A stretch of DNA of 64,000 bases, from positions 1,302,001 to 1,366,000 of the forward strand of contig JAFKAC010000004.1 of assembly GCA_025766275.1 (NCBI GenBank). Direction: 5' to 3'. Below, in pieces: positions 23,929 to 36,900 of the stretch. The position numbers and the translations under genes were made by a program. The notes beneath the pieces are model-generated. The model was not told where the DNA came from, searched no databases, and saw only the letters and a list, made by a program, of their open reading frames with translations. The first letter of the stretch is position 1. Each line of letters opens with the position of its first letter. This stretch comes from Lactarius indigo. Lineage: Eukaryota > Basidiomycota > Agaricomycetes > Russulales > Russulaceae.

Positions 23929-24436
23929 TGTTACGCTCCACCGGCGTTAGTCCGACTTGGACTTCGAGAAGGCGTAATCGACTTAGCAAAAGTCAGGCGA
24001 ATGGGGATCACGTGTCAACCCAACGCGAGGTGAACAGGGGCACACTGGCACACGCTGCACCTAAAGGTAAAGAGGATGGTTCCTTGGCGAACCGGAGTGG
24101 ATGCACGCTTAGTTCAAGACTAAGGCAGACAAGAGGCGAGTCAAGTGGTGGATTGAAGAAGACCAAGATGGGGACTCTTGGTCTTCCGAGTCGACTACTT
24201 ATACAGATACGCGCGGGCTTTAAAGCGCCGCTGGAACAGTACGTAACCAATAGCGTAACTAGCTCGAACCCTAGTACAGCTATCCTAGGAATGAGTCATA
24301 CATGAGTCGCAATCACATGCGAACTACTTATGCTGACTGATGTGAAGTAAGAGTCCATGACTAATATCAACGTCGGACCGTAGTCATAACCGGTCATGAG
24401 TCGTGTGTAGTGAGTCATCAAGTCCGTACCGTAACA
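23929..24436 (-). repeat. 5' LTR of element E
   Basis: 508 bp partner of 16626-17133. On the sense strand the TATA-like box TATAAG starts at 24203, and ATCTTGGTCTT starts at 24169, exactly 34 nt later; that 11-mer is complementary to the priming site just downstream of the LTR. Confidence 0.93.
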
Positions 24437-24510
24437 CATATGGTCGGGTTGAGAAAGCTGTCGATCTCATCGAACAGCTTGCTGCGTTTCAGGTAGACGG
24501 TGCTACCTAG
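24437..24510 (+). other. Second part of the coding fragment split by element E
   Basis: After the right TSD copy the frame from 16625 resumes (GRVEKAVDLIEQLAAFQVDG) and ends at TAG 24508-24510. Unrecognised. Confidence 0.4.
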
Positions 24511-25378
24511 CCTTTACGCGCACCGTATGATGCACAGTTTCCGTTCTCTCCGTTTTATGCATAGTGAAGGTGTGAGCAACCCGAGGGATTCATATTACTG
24601 AATGACTTGCCGAGGCGCTTCTGCTTGTGCTTCTGGGTGCTTAATATTACATGCTTGACATTGCATGTGAGCGCCAGGATCAACTATCAGCACTTGCCGT
24701 TCAGGATTGGGAAGCTTTGGGGTTCTCTTCCTGGACTATTTGCAACGCCTTGGATGCGCAAGTATTGACACCATGTTATGGTACATCTCACTCTGCTAAT
24801 GATATATCTCGTTGGCCCTTAGCGTGGAGCAATCTACTATAGGGTGGCTAGTTTCTCAAAAAGGAATGTGATTAGTAAGCACTGGTAAGCAAGTTCGGAT
24901 TCAAACACGACACTTTCTTCTGTACCCCAACTCAAGTTCCCTCCCTTCTGCATGCCCTCCCTCCTTCTGTCACTCCCCCTACGTTTGCAGCCCCAGATAG
25001 CATCAAAACCTGCCATGTTTTCAGGGTGGCTAGCTTATAAGCAAGTTTGAATTCAACGTCGTCCAGCCTTCCCTTCTGAGTGTATTACCCACTGTGTAGT
25101 ACCCACTTCTTTGTTACCCCCCACATTTGCACCCCGACGTATGTGCCTTTCTTTCCCCCTTCTCCTGCACCATTGATATGCAGATGAGGACCCTTCCCTC
25201 CCCCCCCCCTTTTTTTTTAAGGACTCCCCACCCATCTATCTACCACAAAAGGCAGCGCACACATATCATGTCTGTTTTCTTCTCCTCTCCACCTCTGTCG
25301 ATGTACAGAGGATCCTCCCTTTTTTTTTTTTTTAGGATGCCCACCCACTTCCCCTTGTGCCCACCTCACCACAATGAG
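24511..25378. other. Intergenic, no gene recognised
   Basis: Pyrimidine-rich runs (C-run then T-run near 25201-25219; T-run near 25320-25334). Short open frames show no similarity I recognise and no splice continuity. Possibly decayed upstream exons of the ATPase relic that follows, but I cannot show it. Confidence 0.4.
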
Positions 25379-25856
25379 GCGTGCAAACACCACAACAACA
25401 TTGTGCAGACACTTGTTTTCAATATGTTTGTGTTTGCGCAGATCTTCAATTCGTTCAACTGCTGACGGCTGGATTGAAAGTTGGAAGGCATGTCAAAGAA
25501 TCGGTATTTCATGGCTGTCATCACCACTGGTGTGTCCTCTCGTCTGAGTTTGTGTAGCATGGCTAAAATCTTCCATCAGAGGTTGCCATACAAGTCTTAA
25601 TCTGTTTCGTTGGTGGTGCCGCTTTCGACGTCACGTGCATAGGGGCTAGAGAATGGCTCTTCTCAGTTGGGCTTGGCTGCGTCTCTCTTCCTCTTGGTGC
25701 TATCATCCGTCTCACCCTCAACAAGCCTTGTGAGCGCGGCTTCAAGAAGCTAAAGCTGCTGCCGGAGTCAGAACTACCTCCCACGACTCATCCAGATGCG
25801 GAGCTAGGTTTTTGTTTGCTGTGGATCATGTGCGTGCTAAGAGTAGTGCACAGTGA
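25379..25856 (+). pseudogene. C-terminal relic of a PMCA-type Ca2+-transporting P-type ATPase
   Basis: Two exons are recognisable. Exon one (to 25529) reads TLVFNMFVFAQIFNSFNC followed by stops at 25463-25465 and 25475-25477 and then SKNRYFMAV. A 50-nt intron 25530-25579 (GTGTGT...TCAG) follows. Exon two reads VAIQVLICFVGGAAFDV, REWLFSVGLGCVSLPLGAII and KPCERGFKKLKLLPESEL. These are the last transmembrane helices and tail of vacuolar/plasma-membrane Ca2+ pumps in fungi. Both stops are TGA where CGA (Arg) is expected (CRRLDRK-type sequence). A +1 shift near 25806 precedes the probable end at TGA 25854-25856. The catalytic part is not visible in the window. Confidence 0.72.
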
Positions 25857-26566
25857 ACGGGACATACAAACCCTTTTTGCGCCATGGTACGTCTTCTCCT
25901 TTCCCTTCCCATTGACATGCTGACAGGAACCCATGTCTACAATAGCAACCCCCCCCTCCCCCACTCTTGTGCAATACATGAACATGGGGCCGCGTGAAGT
26001 GTGGCAGAGGGTATGCCCCCTCTGCTTTTTGCTTGCGTAGCACCAGTGCACAAACACAGGTGTGGCATACTGGTCAGCTTGCAGGGGCGATGCGTGAATG
26101 GGAGACATGCAGAAAGGTGCAGGTGCCCTCCCCCTCCCCCTGCATATGTATGGGGCAGGAATAAGGAGACGGTACATGCAGACTGGGGCATGTGCCCTTT
26201 CGCTCATCGACCCTCCCCTTCATTGACCGACAAAAAAAGGTTGTAAATAAATTATGTAATTTTTATGATTTAGCAACCCGGGCCGTAGCTTGTTGAATTA
26301 TCAGAAAGGGAGTTGATCTTGTAAGGAGAATTATAATGGAATCATACATTATAATCATGATCGATCTGGTAATACTATGTGTTTCTTATAATAAATGACA
26401 TGATCCATCGGGCCTTATAATCACTTAATAAGGCAACTTACAAGTATAATTACAAAGCCGATTATTAGAAGCCAGTCTTTCTTATAATGGTTACAATGTT
26501 CCGGCAAAATTACATTACATTAAATCATTATAAGACGTTATAACCCCCTTCCCGAATTTTGCGACA
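25857..26566. other. Intergenic; C-rich then AT-rich, no gene
   Basis: 25857-26240 is mixed low-complexity with several short open frames on both strands and no recognisable product. 26235-26555 is AT-rich with repeated TTATAA motifs and a TTATAAGACGTTATAA near-palindrome; it may be a decayed MITE but I find no convincing terminal repeats. Confidence 0.4.
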
Positions 26567-26618
26567 CGATTACGCCTATTCCAAGTCCAAGTTGGACTAA
26601 TGCTGGTGGAGCATAACA
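26567..26618 (+). repeat. 52-bp remnant of a family-2 LTR end
   Basis: Matches the terminal ~50 bp of the family-2 LTR (as at 51262-51310, reverse-complemented) with a 4-nt deletion, ending GGAGCATAACA at 26618. The following ccgca is the start of element C sequence and equals (on the other strand) the flank of the F LTR at 51748-51752. The rest of this LTR is gone. Confidence 0.8.
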
Positions 26619-27721
26619 CCGCAGAAGATCAGTTGAAGAGTTGCCCGAGAAGTACTAGAGCTGATGGAATACGATTTCGAAATACATCACATCAAAGGGA
26701 AGAACAATGGCAGAGCGGATGCCTTGTCCAGACAACCAGACTACAACCAAGGGGAAGGGGACAACCAAGGTGTGGTTGTCCTACCTCCTGAGGTGTTCAT
26801 ATGAGCCGCTAACACCACACGCGCCCTGGAAATACACCCAATGCTGCAACAACTGAGACGACCACAAGACCCAGCCATCATCAAGGCCTGGGTTGATGCC
26901 CACCGGTTGAAAAAGATCAAAGGAGAATGGTACAAGGATGGACGACTGGTGATTACCGGACCCATGTCCACATACCGGGCAATAATACATGACCATCACG
27001 ACCTCCCCGTTCACGGACATCCAGGCATCAGTAGAACTCAACGAATTGTGGAGCGACACTACTGGTGGCCATGCATTCGTCGAGACGTATACAAGTACAT
27101 CGTGGGATGTGCTGACTGTCAGCGAAATAAAGTCAACACAAGACCTACCTGTGCGCCACTGTATCCCATCACCGCGGTAACAGATGCACCTCCCTTTCAC
27201 ACCATTGCATTGGACTTTATTACCAAGCTACCAATATCTCAATCATACGATAGCATCCTCACCATTACAGACCACAATTGCAGCAAGGCGTCAATATTTA
27301 TCCCATGCAACGAAGAGGTTATGGCGGAAGAGACCACCATCCTGTATGTCAATCACGTGTTTAAATGATTCGGACTACCGCGCAAAATCATTAGTGACTG
27401 TGACCCTTGATTCACGTCTAAATTCACCAAAGAGATGTGCCGAATTCTAGGCATCAAACAGAACATTTCAACGGTGTATCACCCACGTACTGATGGACAG
27501 TCGGAACGGACCAATCAGTGGCTGGAGCAATATCTACGGTTCTGGGCCAACAAGCATCAAGATAACTGGGCAGCATATCTCCCCATAGCAGAATTCGCTC
27601 ATAACAACTGGCCCCATGAGCACACAAAGCAATCACCATTCATGCTTCTAATGGGCTATAATCTGACCGCGGATTGGATGGATAAGCCATCTCCCATCCC
27701 GAATGTGATCACCAGACTGAC
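26619..27721 (+). pseudogene. pol: Element C, 3' half first segment: RNase H end and integrase
   Basis: Family-1 pol starting mid RNase H (PQKIS then stop, RVAREVLELMEYDFEIHHIKG) and continuing through the integrase zinc region (HPGISRTQRIVERHYWWP) and the D-D-E core to PIPNVITRLT, where element B is inserted after 27721. Decayed: TGA at 26634-26636 and 27366-27368 and a further TGA near 27409, all at expected CGA codons, plus an IDCDP-type loss of a catalytic-loop Arg. The reading resumes at 42527 after the TSD ctgac (27717-27721 and 42522-42526). Confidence 0.9.
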
Positions 27722-28178
27722 TGTAACGTCGTCACGACGTTAGCTCGACTTGAGCTCGGTAAGGCGACTTGGCAACTTAGCTAATCACGCCGGTGGGCGT
27801 ATGGCACAAAGGCAACTTTCTAGATGTTCGAAGACACTAGTATAACTGCGATACTCAAACCCAGATATAGGGCGAGGCTTTCGAAGATGTAGGACAGAGA
27901 AGTGATGATTGAAGAAGACCAAGATGGCGTATCTTGGTCTTCCGCAGCTATCTTAAATACAGGAAGAGCAGGCTTTCAAGCGCTGCTATGAGTCACAGTA
28001 TCGTAGCGTCCAACGTATCGCGTAAGTACCGCAATCCTAATACTACTACTACTTGTACTAGGATCGAGTCATCCCTCAACGCCTAACTCCTATCGTAAAT
28101 GCCGAGTCCGTGACTAATCTACCTTACCGCCGTAGTCACAACCGGTACAGTAAGGGTTCAATACGCGCGACCGTAACA
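27722..28178 (-). repeat. 3' LTR of element B
   Basis: 457 bp, TGTAACG...CGTAACA on the plus strand, preceded by TSD ctgac and followed by the polypurine tract complement TCACCCCCTTTTC. Confidence 0.93.
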
Positions 28179-28208
28179 TCACCCCCTTTTCAGCGTGAGT
28201 CCCCAGAC

Positions 28209-30593
28209 TCACCGAAAGTCCCGTGCGGTCCAAGTCGCCTGCTCGTCGCTAATCCTCTCGAACACGTTCGCCCTCTCCAGTCGATAGATACAGTCCATCT
28301 TATCGTCCTTCGCCGACAGCCGCATGGCCTGGAGTTGACGGATGCGGGCGGCGAGCCGCTCTTCTTCATACGCGGCCGCCCGATAACGCATGACCTCTGC
28401 AGTAAGGGACTCGTCCCCGATGCGGTTAAGTGCGCGGTCGGTGACTTTGTCGGAGGCGAGGATGACCAAATCCTCATGGGCGATGAAGGCGCGTCCCGCA
28501 GCCGATAGCATCGGATGAGCATAGAGGGGTTTGCCGTAGAGATGAGGGGATCCGGGGATAAGCCCCAACACGAAAGGATTCGCACCTCCGACAATCTGTA
28601 CGTGGCTGGCATTCCTCTCTATGCCATCGGGTCCGGTGATGGGGAAGTGAATGTAATGGGGCTGTCGATTCGCCCTGAACCCTTCAGGCGCAAGGACCTG
28701 CGCAGGGTCGTCGTCGTGCGTGATGGGGGTGTGAAGTGCGACGCCGGGCAGTCGCACACGTCCTCGAGACATGGCGGTTCCGTCGGTGTGGACGAGCCAT
28801 GGGGTGATTCGGGGATTAGTAGGGTGGCTGTGCGTTCGAAGGAGGGGGTGTCTGACCGGGTAGTAATCCTCGTCGTCAGCGTGAGCTTCGTCGTGAGGGA
28901 GCGTTGCCTGCGCTGCCGCAACTCGCTCAATCTCCTCTGCGCTAAGCGCAGCTGTTCGTCGGCCCACTCCTTCGCCGTCCTCCGCCAGTCCTCCGCTGCT
29001 TCTAACTCCTGTTGGGTCTTCGAGGGGGCGATCGGCAGGGAGAATTCCCCTCGTGCCGATGAGGTCGTCACCTGGGGGGATGACCGCGATGGGCTCCCGA
29101 TTGCCGTTGTCGTCTCGGAAGATGTGAGGGACGGCATGCTGCTGCTCGTCGTCGGGCTGTTGCGTTGGGTCCGGGAATCTCTGTAAGACGCCAGCCCACT
29201 CTTGAGCGGTGATATACCCTGCTCGCAAGTTTGCAGGTGTGTATGGAGTGAGTTGGACCGGTTGAACCACGGTTTCTTGGTTGTCTTCGATGAGGTTGGC
29301 GGCGTCTTGTGCGACTTGGTCGAGGAGGATCGCCGTGGTGACATGTCTGAGAGGGGAAGTGGGCATAGAGGTCTGAGAGGATCGAATGTAGGAGTGATAC
29401 TCTCCCTGATCACTCGCAGGCTGGCTTTTAAGATATCGCGCGGTTGTCCGGCCCGCTTGATACTCCTTGACTGCTTCCGGGGCAAACACGTCGTCCTTGT
29501 CGACCCACTGATTCTCCGAATCTGGATACCCTTTCCATTTGATCAGATACTGCAACTTCCTTCTTCTGCCGAAGTGCCGAGAGTCCAGGATGGCCTCGAC
29601 TTCGTATTCTTCTTCCCCCTCCACAAGATCCGGTGGTGGACGTGGGAAGTTCTCGCCGTGAAAGGTAGTGCTTTTGTATGGCGTGAGAAGATCGATGTGA
29701 AACACTGGGTGAATGCTCCACTGCGTGGGAAGTTCAAGGCGATAGTTGTAAGGGGACATCACCTGAATCACTTTGAATGGCCCGTGGCGTCGCGCCGCTA
29801 GCTTTGCTGTGGGTTGATTGGTCCGTAAATGCTTTCCTTCCAACCATACTTGGTCACCAATCTGATAGCGTGGAGTGTCTTTATGCCGAATCCAGCTGTC
29901 TTGTGCCTTCTTGATGAGGTCCTGGGCCAGCTGACGTGCTTCTTTTAATTGTGTCAGCCTGGTAATCACGTTCGGGATTGGGGATGGCTTATCCGTCCAA
30001 TTGGTTGTTGGGTTATACCCCATCAGGAGCATGAATGGGGACTGCTTCGTGTGTTCGTGGGGCCAGTTGTTGTGAGCGAATTCTGCGACAGGAAGATAGG
30101 CCGCCCAGTTATCTTGACGCTCGTTGGCCCAGAATCGCAAGTACTGTTCAAGCCACTGATTGGTTCGTTCGGATTGCCCATCCGTTCGTGGGTGATAGGC
30201 CGTAGAGATATTCTGCTGGATACCCAGTATGCGGCATACTTCTCTTGTGAACTTCGAGGTGAACCAGGGGTCGCGATCACTAATAATTTTACGCAGTAAT
30301 CCGAATCGCTTAAACACATGGTTGACGTACAGGATGGCCGTATCCTCCGCCGTTATCTCTTCATTACACGGGATAAATATGGATGCCTTGCTACAGTCAT
30401 GGTCTGTGATGGTCAGAATACTGTCATACGACTGTGAAGTAGGCAGTTTAGTGATAAAGTCCAGAGCGATGGTGTGGAAGGGGGGAGCGTCCGTGATGGC
30501 GGTGATTGGGTGTAGTGGGGCGCGGGTTGGTCTGGTGTTGACTTTGTTCCGCTGGCAATCCGCGCATCCCGTGACGTACTCGTAGACGTCCTT
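28209..30593 (-). pseudogene. pol: Pol of element B, 3' part (integrase to C-terminal extension)
   Basis: Continues in frame from the segment right of element D. Contains the integrase core (FITKLP, ISDRDPWF with R to W at the second motif's neighbour, QSERTNQWLEQYL), GPY/F-like region (RRHGPFKVIQVMSPYNYRLE), chromodomain (EEYEVEAILDSRHFGRRRKL ... WKGYPDSENQWVDKDD) and the whole C-terminal extension with FVLGLIPGSPHLYGKPLYA, ending at TGA 28209-28211. No stop inside this part. It cannot be expressed as part of Pol while D is present. Confidence 0.9.
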
Positions 30594-30935
30594 TGTTACG
30601 GACCAGCGGACCGTTCCATGACGAGAGCGAAGTCGAAAGACTTGTACTTTACCACAAGTCTAGAAGATGCTGCTTGGAGCACTCAAAGAGTACGCAAGTG
30701 AGAGGGAAATACTGGATTCAAACGAAGAGTAGACAAGGCTTGTACTACTCTATGGCTACCTCTTTATACTCATACATACTGGGGCTTTTCGGGACTGTTT
30801 TCTAGCATTTATGAACTACTGGTGAGCTGGCAAAGGGTCATCATACGTGGCAGATACCGCTGGCAAGAAATACATTCGCTGGCAATCGATTCGACGTGGC
30901 GCGTTTCGTGACCGTGATGTCACGCGGGCGTGACA
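30594..30935 (-). repeat. 3' LTR of element D
   Basis: 342 bp, TGTTACGGAC...GCGTGACA. Inner edge is followed by the complement of the polypurine tract (sense AGAAGGAGGGCTA), which starts right after the Gag-Pol stop codon. Confidence 0.94.
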
Positions 30936-30946
30936 TAGCCCTCCTT

Positions 30947-33900
30947 CTAGGCGTGATCGTCCCGATCCGCGTTGTCGAGCGCACGCGAAAAATCGTAGTC
31001 GTGACGAAAGATAAAGTGAGTCGGGCGTTCGTATGGCGTACCTCGCCGTTGTGCGCGAAGTCGAGCGTTGATTTGTGTTGCTCGTTCGCGATCTACCGCG
31101 CGCCCGAGCATAGCAAGCCACGCACAATAAGTGCATGCGTGAGCATGAGTTGTCGAGACGTGACAAACGCGTCGAGTCGCGCACTTGGTGTGAGGCTGGC
31201 GACATTCGAACGTAAGGTGGTGCTCGTCGTCGCAGTAACTGCATGCGGGCAGGCCTCGCCTATCGTGGCGCGATGCTCGTTGATCTTCGTCGGCTATCTG
31301 GCTAGCGGGAGACGCTTCTCCGTGAAGGGTTGGGAACTGGGCGTGGCGCGTCATCTGCGCGGTCTGAGCGTAAGTACGGAGGGGTTGGCGCGGCGGGACA
31401 GGAAGTGTGATTTCTGATCCGATGACCGGTACGCGATGATGGTCGAGTCGCCGGTCGGTGTTGTTCATACGTATAGTGGCGAATGGTAGAAGGGTAGGGA
31501 GGGGATCCGACAGATACGGCCTCAAGCGTGAAGCTGCACGTGCAGTGGCCAGACGCTGGTTGATTTCGTCAGCTTCGGTACTCCACTCACTCCATGCTCG
31601 TTCGGTTTCCTTCATGCGCGCCACGAGTTGGTCGCGTCTAACGAGTGACGCGCGGAGACGATACACTTCCGCGGTGACTCCTGGATCGGCAAGCAAATAT
31701 AGAGCCTGGTCGACTTCCCGTCGCGCGGGGTGGTCTGCGCGAAATAGGTCCCTGTTGTCTGGCGAATCTGCAGGGAGATCTGGGCCGTTGCGAGGTTTAG
31801 CAAATAGCGGACCGTAGTAGATGGGCTGGTTACGTCCTTCGGTGGCGATAATTACTGGTCGATCGCGTTGGTCGATTAGGAACTGAACAAATGGAGCTCG
31901 TCCTCGAGTTCCGTTCGCAAGTGGTATCTCCATAAGGTAGTCGTTAGTGGGGAGCGTCATAGTCCATTGCCGGTCCGGCCGTTCGATCCTGTCAAGGAGC
32001 GATCGATGTTGATCTACTACTAACGGGTTGCTGGGTCGCGGGGGTAGTGGGTGCTGTGGCGATGTCGGGGTTGGGTTGGTGATACGCAGAGCTAAGGTTG
32101 GCTTCGGCGAAGGCGGAGCCAGACGAGGTATCTCAGGTGCTGGTGTCAGAGGTGACTGAGGGCCTTCCCAGAGTCCGGCTTCTTCTTCTTCCTGAGCAAT
32201 TTGCTCCAACGCTTCCCTGAGTAGTCTCTGTCGGCGGTTAGTACGCGCCTGTGAGTGTCGTCTGTGTAACCCCTGCGGTGTGATGTAGGTGCTAAGGCCC
32301 CACATGTCTTCGCGAGATCGCGGAGAGTTCTCCCGCGCGTCGTACGTGGGTCCGACGTTGGCCCATCGTTCGACTTCGCGGTTGACTTGTGCGCGCAGCC
32401 ACTGCGGGGTGTCGCTGTCAGAGATCCACGGGTACTGTGGTGGGTGACGAGGCGGGGCGTTATCCATGAGGGAGATAGAGTCAATTGTTATGTCGTGCGC
32501 CTCTTTATACTCGCGGATGAGATCTGGGGTCCGTAAGTTCGATTCTGGTTCCCAGCTATCGTGTGCCGTAGTATACCCCTTCCATCGAACTAGATATTGC
32601 GGCGTTTTGCGGCGTCCGAAGGTGCGATAATCGAGAAGTCGTTCCACTTCCCATTCTTGTTCGCCGTCTATAAGATCCGGTGGAGGGTTACTTTCTTTAG
32701 CACCGTTGATCTCGCTAGTTTTATAGGGCGTGAGTAATCCTGCGTGAAAGGTGTTATGAATGTGCCACATCGCCGGTAGCTGTAGGGCATAGGCGATGTC
32801 CGAGATACGCTGTGTAACGAGGAAGGGTCCATATCGGCGAGGTGCCAACTTCGTTGTAGGATGGGTAGTTTTCAAGTTTGTGGCGTCCAACCAGACCTTG
32901 TCGCCGATGCGATAGGGCTGATACGCTGTCCCCTTTACCCATTTCAACTGGGTTGTCCTCATGGCCTCTTTTGCTTGTCGTCGAACTTCCTTGAGTTCCG
33001 TGAGCCTGTTGGTCACTGTAGGTGATGGGGTGGCGTTCGTCGTAGGCTGATGGACGTGGGGTGTGAATCCGACTAGTAGTTCGAATGGTGTTTTCCAAGT
33101 CGTTTCGGATGTCCACGAGTTGAGAGTATACTGTGCGATCGGTAACCATTTTGCCCAATCGTCCTGTTGATAGTTCGAGAAAACTCGTAAGTATTGTTCT
33201 AGGCGTTGGTTGGTACGCTCTGATTGGCCATCCGTGCGCGGGTGGTAGGCAGTACTGATGTTTTGCTCTACTTTCAGCGCGGCGCATAGTGCTCTGGTGA
33301 ACGAGGCAGTGAAGCGCGGGTCCCTATCAGATATCACTTTGGTGGGGAGTCCGTAGTGTGGTACGACGTATCGGAGATATAGCGCCGCTGTTTGTTCTGC
33401 GTCTATCGCTTCTCGACACGGGATGAATATACTGGCCTTCGAACATCCCTGATCGGTGATCGTAAGGATGGAATCGTACTTTCCTGATTTAGGCAGTTTA
33501 ACGATGAAATCGAGAGCTACGATGTGAAATGGCAACGCTGTTTCTGTAGGGTAGATGGGTGAGATCGGTGGTTTTGGACGACCTGGCAGGTTTTTATTGG
33601 CTTGGCAAGTATGGCAGCCGGAGACGTAGTCGGCGATATCCTTCGTCATATTTGGCCACCAATAGTGTTTTTGTATTGCCTGCGTGGTTTTTGTCTGGCC
33701 GGGGTGACCGGCAGTAATCGAATCGTGAAAGGATTCGATCACCCCCCTCCTCAGGGTGAGATCGTCCACGATCACAAGACGGCCGCGGTGAAAGGCAAGG
33801 GAAGGGGAAGTAGAGGGTCGTTCCAAATGGTAACGGTCGACCCAATCCGTGGGGAGTGCGACGAGTTGTGCTTGACGACATCGGTTGTCAAGAGAAACGA

Positions 33901-36900
33901 GACAAGCAGTGTTGATAAAGTAGGCAGGTGGTAAGACGATGACGCCGGTGTTATCGTCGCCGGTTGGCACGAGCGCGGGATGTCGAGAAAGTGAGTCCGC
34001 GTGAAGGGTAGGTCCGGGCACATGGCGAAGGCGAAGATCATAATCCGCAAGGGTGTTGACCAATCGTGCAACGCGACGATTGATGTGCTGGGGAGAGCGG
34101 TAGTGTAGGAGATTGGCGTGGTCAGTAAAGACGGTAACCGGGTGTCGTGCGGCCACCAGGAGATGTCGCCAGTGTTCGAGGCCGCGAACGAGGGCGAGGA
34201 ACTCGCGATCGTATACATCGTAGTTCCGTTCGGCGGGTGAAAATGCCTGGGAGAAATATCCGACCGCCTGATGCTTATTACGCGGGTCCGGTTGCGTGAG
34301 AATGGCACCGATGGCATATAAAGAGGCGTCAGTTTGGAGGGAATAGGGTAGGTCGGCGTCTGGTTGTTTCAGCGCAGGGCGTGAGCAAGCGAGGGAGATA
34401 AGGGTATCGAGAGCCGTTGTATGCTCCGTGGTCCATTCGAATAGAATGTCCTTACGCAGGAGTTGTGTAAGTGGTTGGGCAAGGTGTGCGTAGCGCGGGA
34501 TAAAGGGTCGTTGATATCCTAGTACGCCGAGGACGCTGCGCACTTGTTTGACAGTGGTAAGGTGGCGTGGCCAGTCATGTAGGCCCGATATTTTGTCCTG
34601 ACCCATGCGAATCGTTCCGTTTGCGATGGTCATGCCGAGGTAATCGATTTCAGTGCGTTCGAATTCGCACTTGGAGAGTTTTAAGAAATAGCTCTCGTTG
34701 AGGAGGACCTGCAGAACTTTGTTAACGATCATGCGATGTCGTTGGATATCGTGAGTTGTAGCGATCAGTATGTCGTCCATGTAGACGAACAATTCCGCGG
34801 GGTGCTGATTGAGTAGATTGCGGAAGATGCGATTCATTGCGCGCACGAAGGTCGCTGGCGAATTCGTAAGTCCAAAATACATGACCATCGGTTCGAACAA
34901 CCCGCGAGGCGTTTTGAACGCCGCCTTCCATTGATCACCATCTTTGATGCGGATATTGTTATATCCCCACCGTATATCGAACTTCGTGAACAGAGTCTTA
35001 TCGGCCAGTCGATCCAAGATATTGGAGATCAGCGGAATCGGATAAGTATCTCTAACCGTGATTTTATTCAGTGGCTTGTAATCCTGAACGGGCCGCAGTT
35101 TGCCGTCTTTTTTCTTTAGAAAGAAAAATGATGAGGCGTAATGTGACTTCGACTCGCGAATGTATCCCTTCTCGAGATGTTCGCGCAAAAATTCGTCCAA
35201 ATGCTCCATCTCCTTAGCGTTTAACAGATATATTTTGCACTGGAGCGTGGGCGGTGCGTCCGGGAGCAGGGTAATCACGTGGTCGTCCAGTCGTTCGGGA
35301 GGGAATCGTTTAGCGGCTTCTTCCGAAAAGACGGTGGCGTATTGTTCGTACTGGGGTGGCAACATTTCTGCTCCGCTAGACCCGAACTTTTCCGCCATTT
35401 GCTGTGCGATGGTGTCGATTCTGTCGCATCGTCGATAGGTAAGTTGTCTTGTCCCGCCCAGCAACTGATTTTTCGACCAGTTGATATCGGGATTGGTGTC
35501 TTTGAACCATGCGTGGCCCAATATGATACGTGGTCGACCCAAAGTAGTGACGTAGAGGTGAGTATTGTATTCGCGTCCTTCCCAAGTAAATGTAACGGGG
35601 CACGCCTTTGTGATAGTACCTGTCTGATTGGGGGTCCCGTCTGCGTTATACGCTTGTCGTGCGGGGACGTCGATCGTGGTCATTGTAAGTCGCTGGACGA
35701 GGACAGGGTCGATGAAGTTTTGTGATGCTCCAGAATCGAGTAGCACCGGTACTTTGTCTTCATTCTCGACGTCGACCGATATGGTGAGGGTTGTGCTGTC
35801 AGTCGATGATAGTACGTTGATCTCGGTGATGCCATCTCCGTCTAGATCGTCGTCGTCGTCAAGTCCAGCTTCGATAAGCATTTGAGAGATCATTTGCTTT
35901 CGATCGGCGCCCGATAACCCCAGCAGTCCGGAGATTAACGTTTGTTTGTCCAGGACCGGTGGAGGGACCGTCGCGGGTTGTTGTACCGGTACAGTGGCAA
36001 CCTCGTTAACACGACTAGGACCGGTCCGTTTCTTTGGACAGTCGCGGGAAAGATGTCCTGACTGCTTACAACGGAAGCAAAGACCTTCTTTCCTGCAACG
36101 TTCCCATTCCGCTTGTTCCTGGGGAGTGCGCTGGCGTGGCGTGAAGGTATTGACAGCGTCTACGTCCATTGGTACTACGTCGTTTCGTGGGGCGGGACGG
36201 GGTGCGATAGGTTTTGGCGGTGGTACCGCCCCTTTTCCCAGAGCTGCCACGCAGTTGGTAATTGTGCGGAACCGCTGAACTTCCTCTCGTGTCGCAACTT
36301 TCCAATCGTCCATAGTGACGGGCATAACTCCTCGTTTTAAGCAGGCGACCAAGAGTCCTTTCTTTAGGCCCCGCCGGAATAGATCCACCGTACCGATGGC
36401 TGTCATATCCCATCCTGCTGCTTCTGCTAGCTGTTCGAATCGAGCGATGTATTCGTCGATGGCCTCTCCGTTCATTGATAAGGCGGTGAGTTTAGCGTAA
36501 GCAGTTTGTTTACTGAGCGTATCTGTCCAGGCGTTTTTGAAGTCGTCGACGAATTCGTTCCATAGTCGTTCGTCGGTCTCCGCGATGGGATGCGTGGTGT
36601 GATTAATCTTTTCATCCAGTTTTTTATCCTGTGACTGGTTCCAGTTTTCTACGTCCGGTCCTCGGATGAGGGTTAACGCCAGAGCTACCCGCTGATATGG
36701 TGAAACCATTCGTTCGTTTGTACGATTTACTCGTTGATACTGGTTGAACTCGTGCAAGAATTGAGCGCTTTTCGCTCTGTCTCCATTAAAGTACGTGGGT
36801 GCTCCTCCTTGAAGGGGTCCATTGGTTGTAGCCGTCGAAGGTGTACCACCAGATCCGCTTGCCATCGGAACGGGTGGGGTCGGGAACGGAAGTGATGTGA

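Larger units (their letters stand above)
16626..24436 (-). mobile_element. Element E: intact Ty3/Gypsy chromovirus, family 2
   Basis: 7.8 kb with 508-bp LTRs at both ends and catat at 16621-16625 and 24437-24441. By eye the LTRs differ at a single position (CpG to CpA). Gag and Pol frames are both open, overlapping with Pol in the -1 frame. The polypurine tract GAAAAGGGGG adjoins the left (3') LTR; the AAGACCAAGAT priming site adjoins the right (5') LTR. Near-identical LTRs and intact frames mark a young, possibly active copy. Confidence 0.95.

Noticed and set aside
23909..23989. Upstream extension of the E gag frame into the LTR
   Set aside because: Starts at a TTG, has no ATG, and the corresponding frame is shifted by 1 nt in family-1 copies, so it is unlikely to be coding.
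24651..24842. 63-codon frame
   Set aside because: No similarity recognised and no continuation through introns.
25788..26246. Several 60-140 codon frames on both strands
   Set aside because: Low-complexity sequence, mutually overlapping, no recognisable domains or splice structure.
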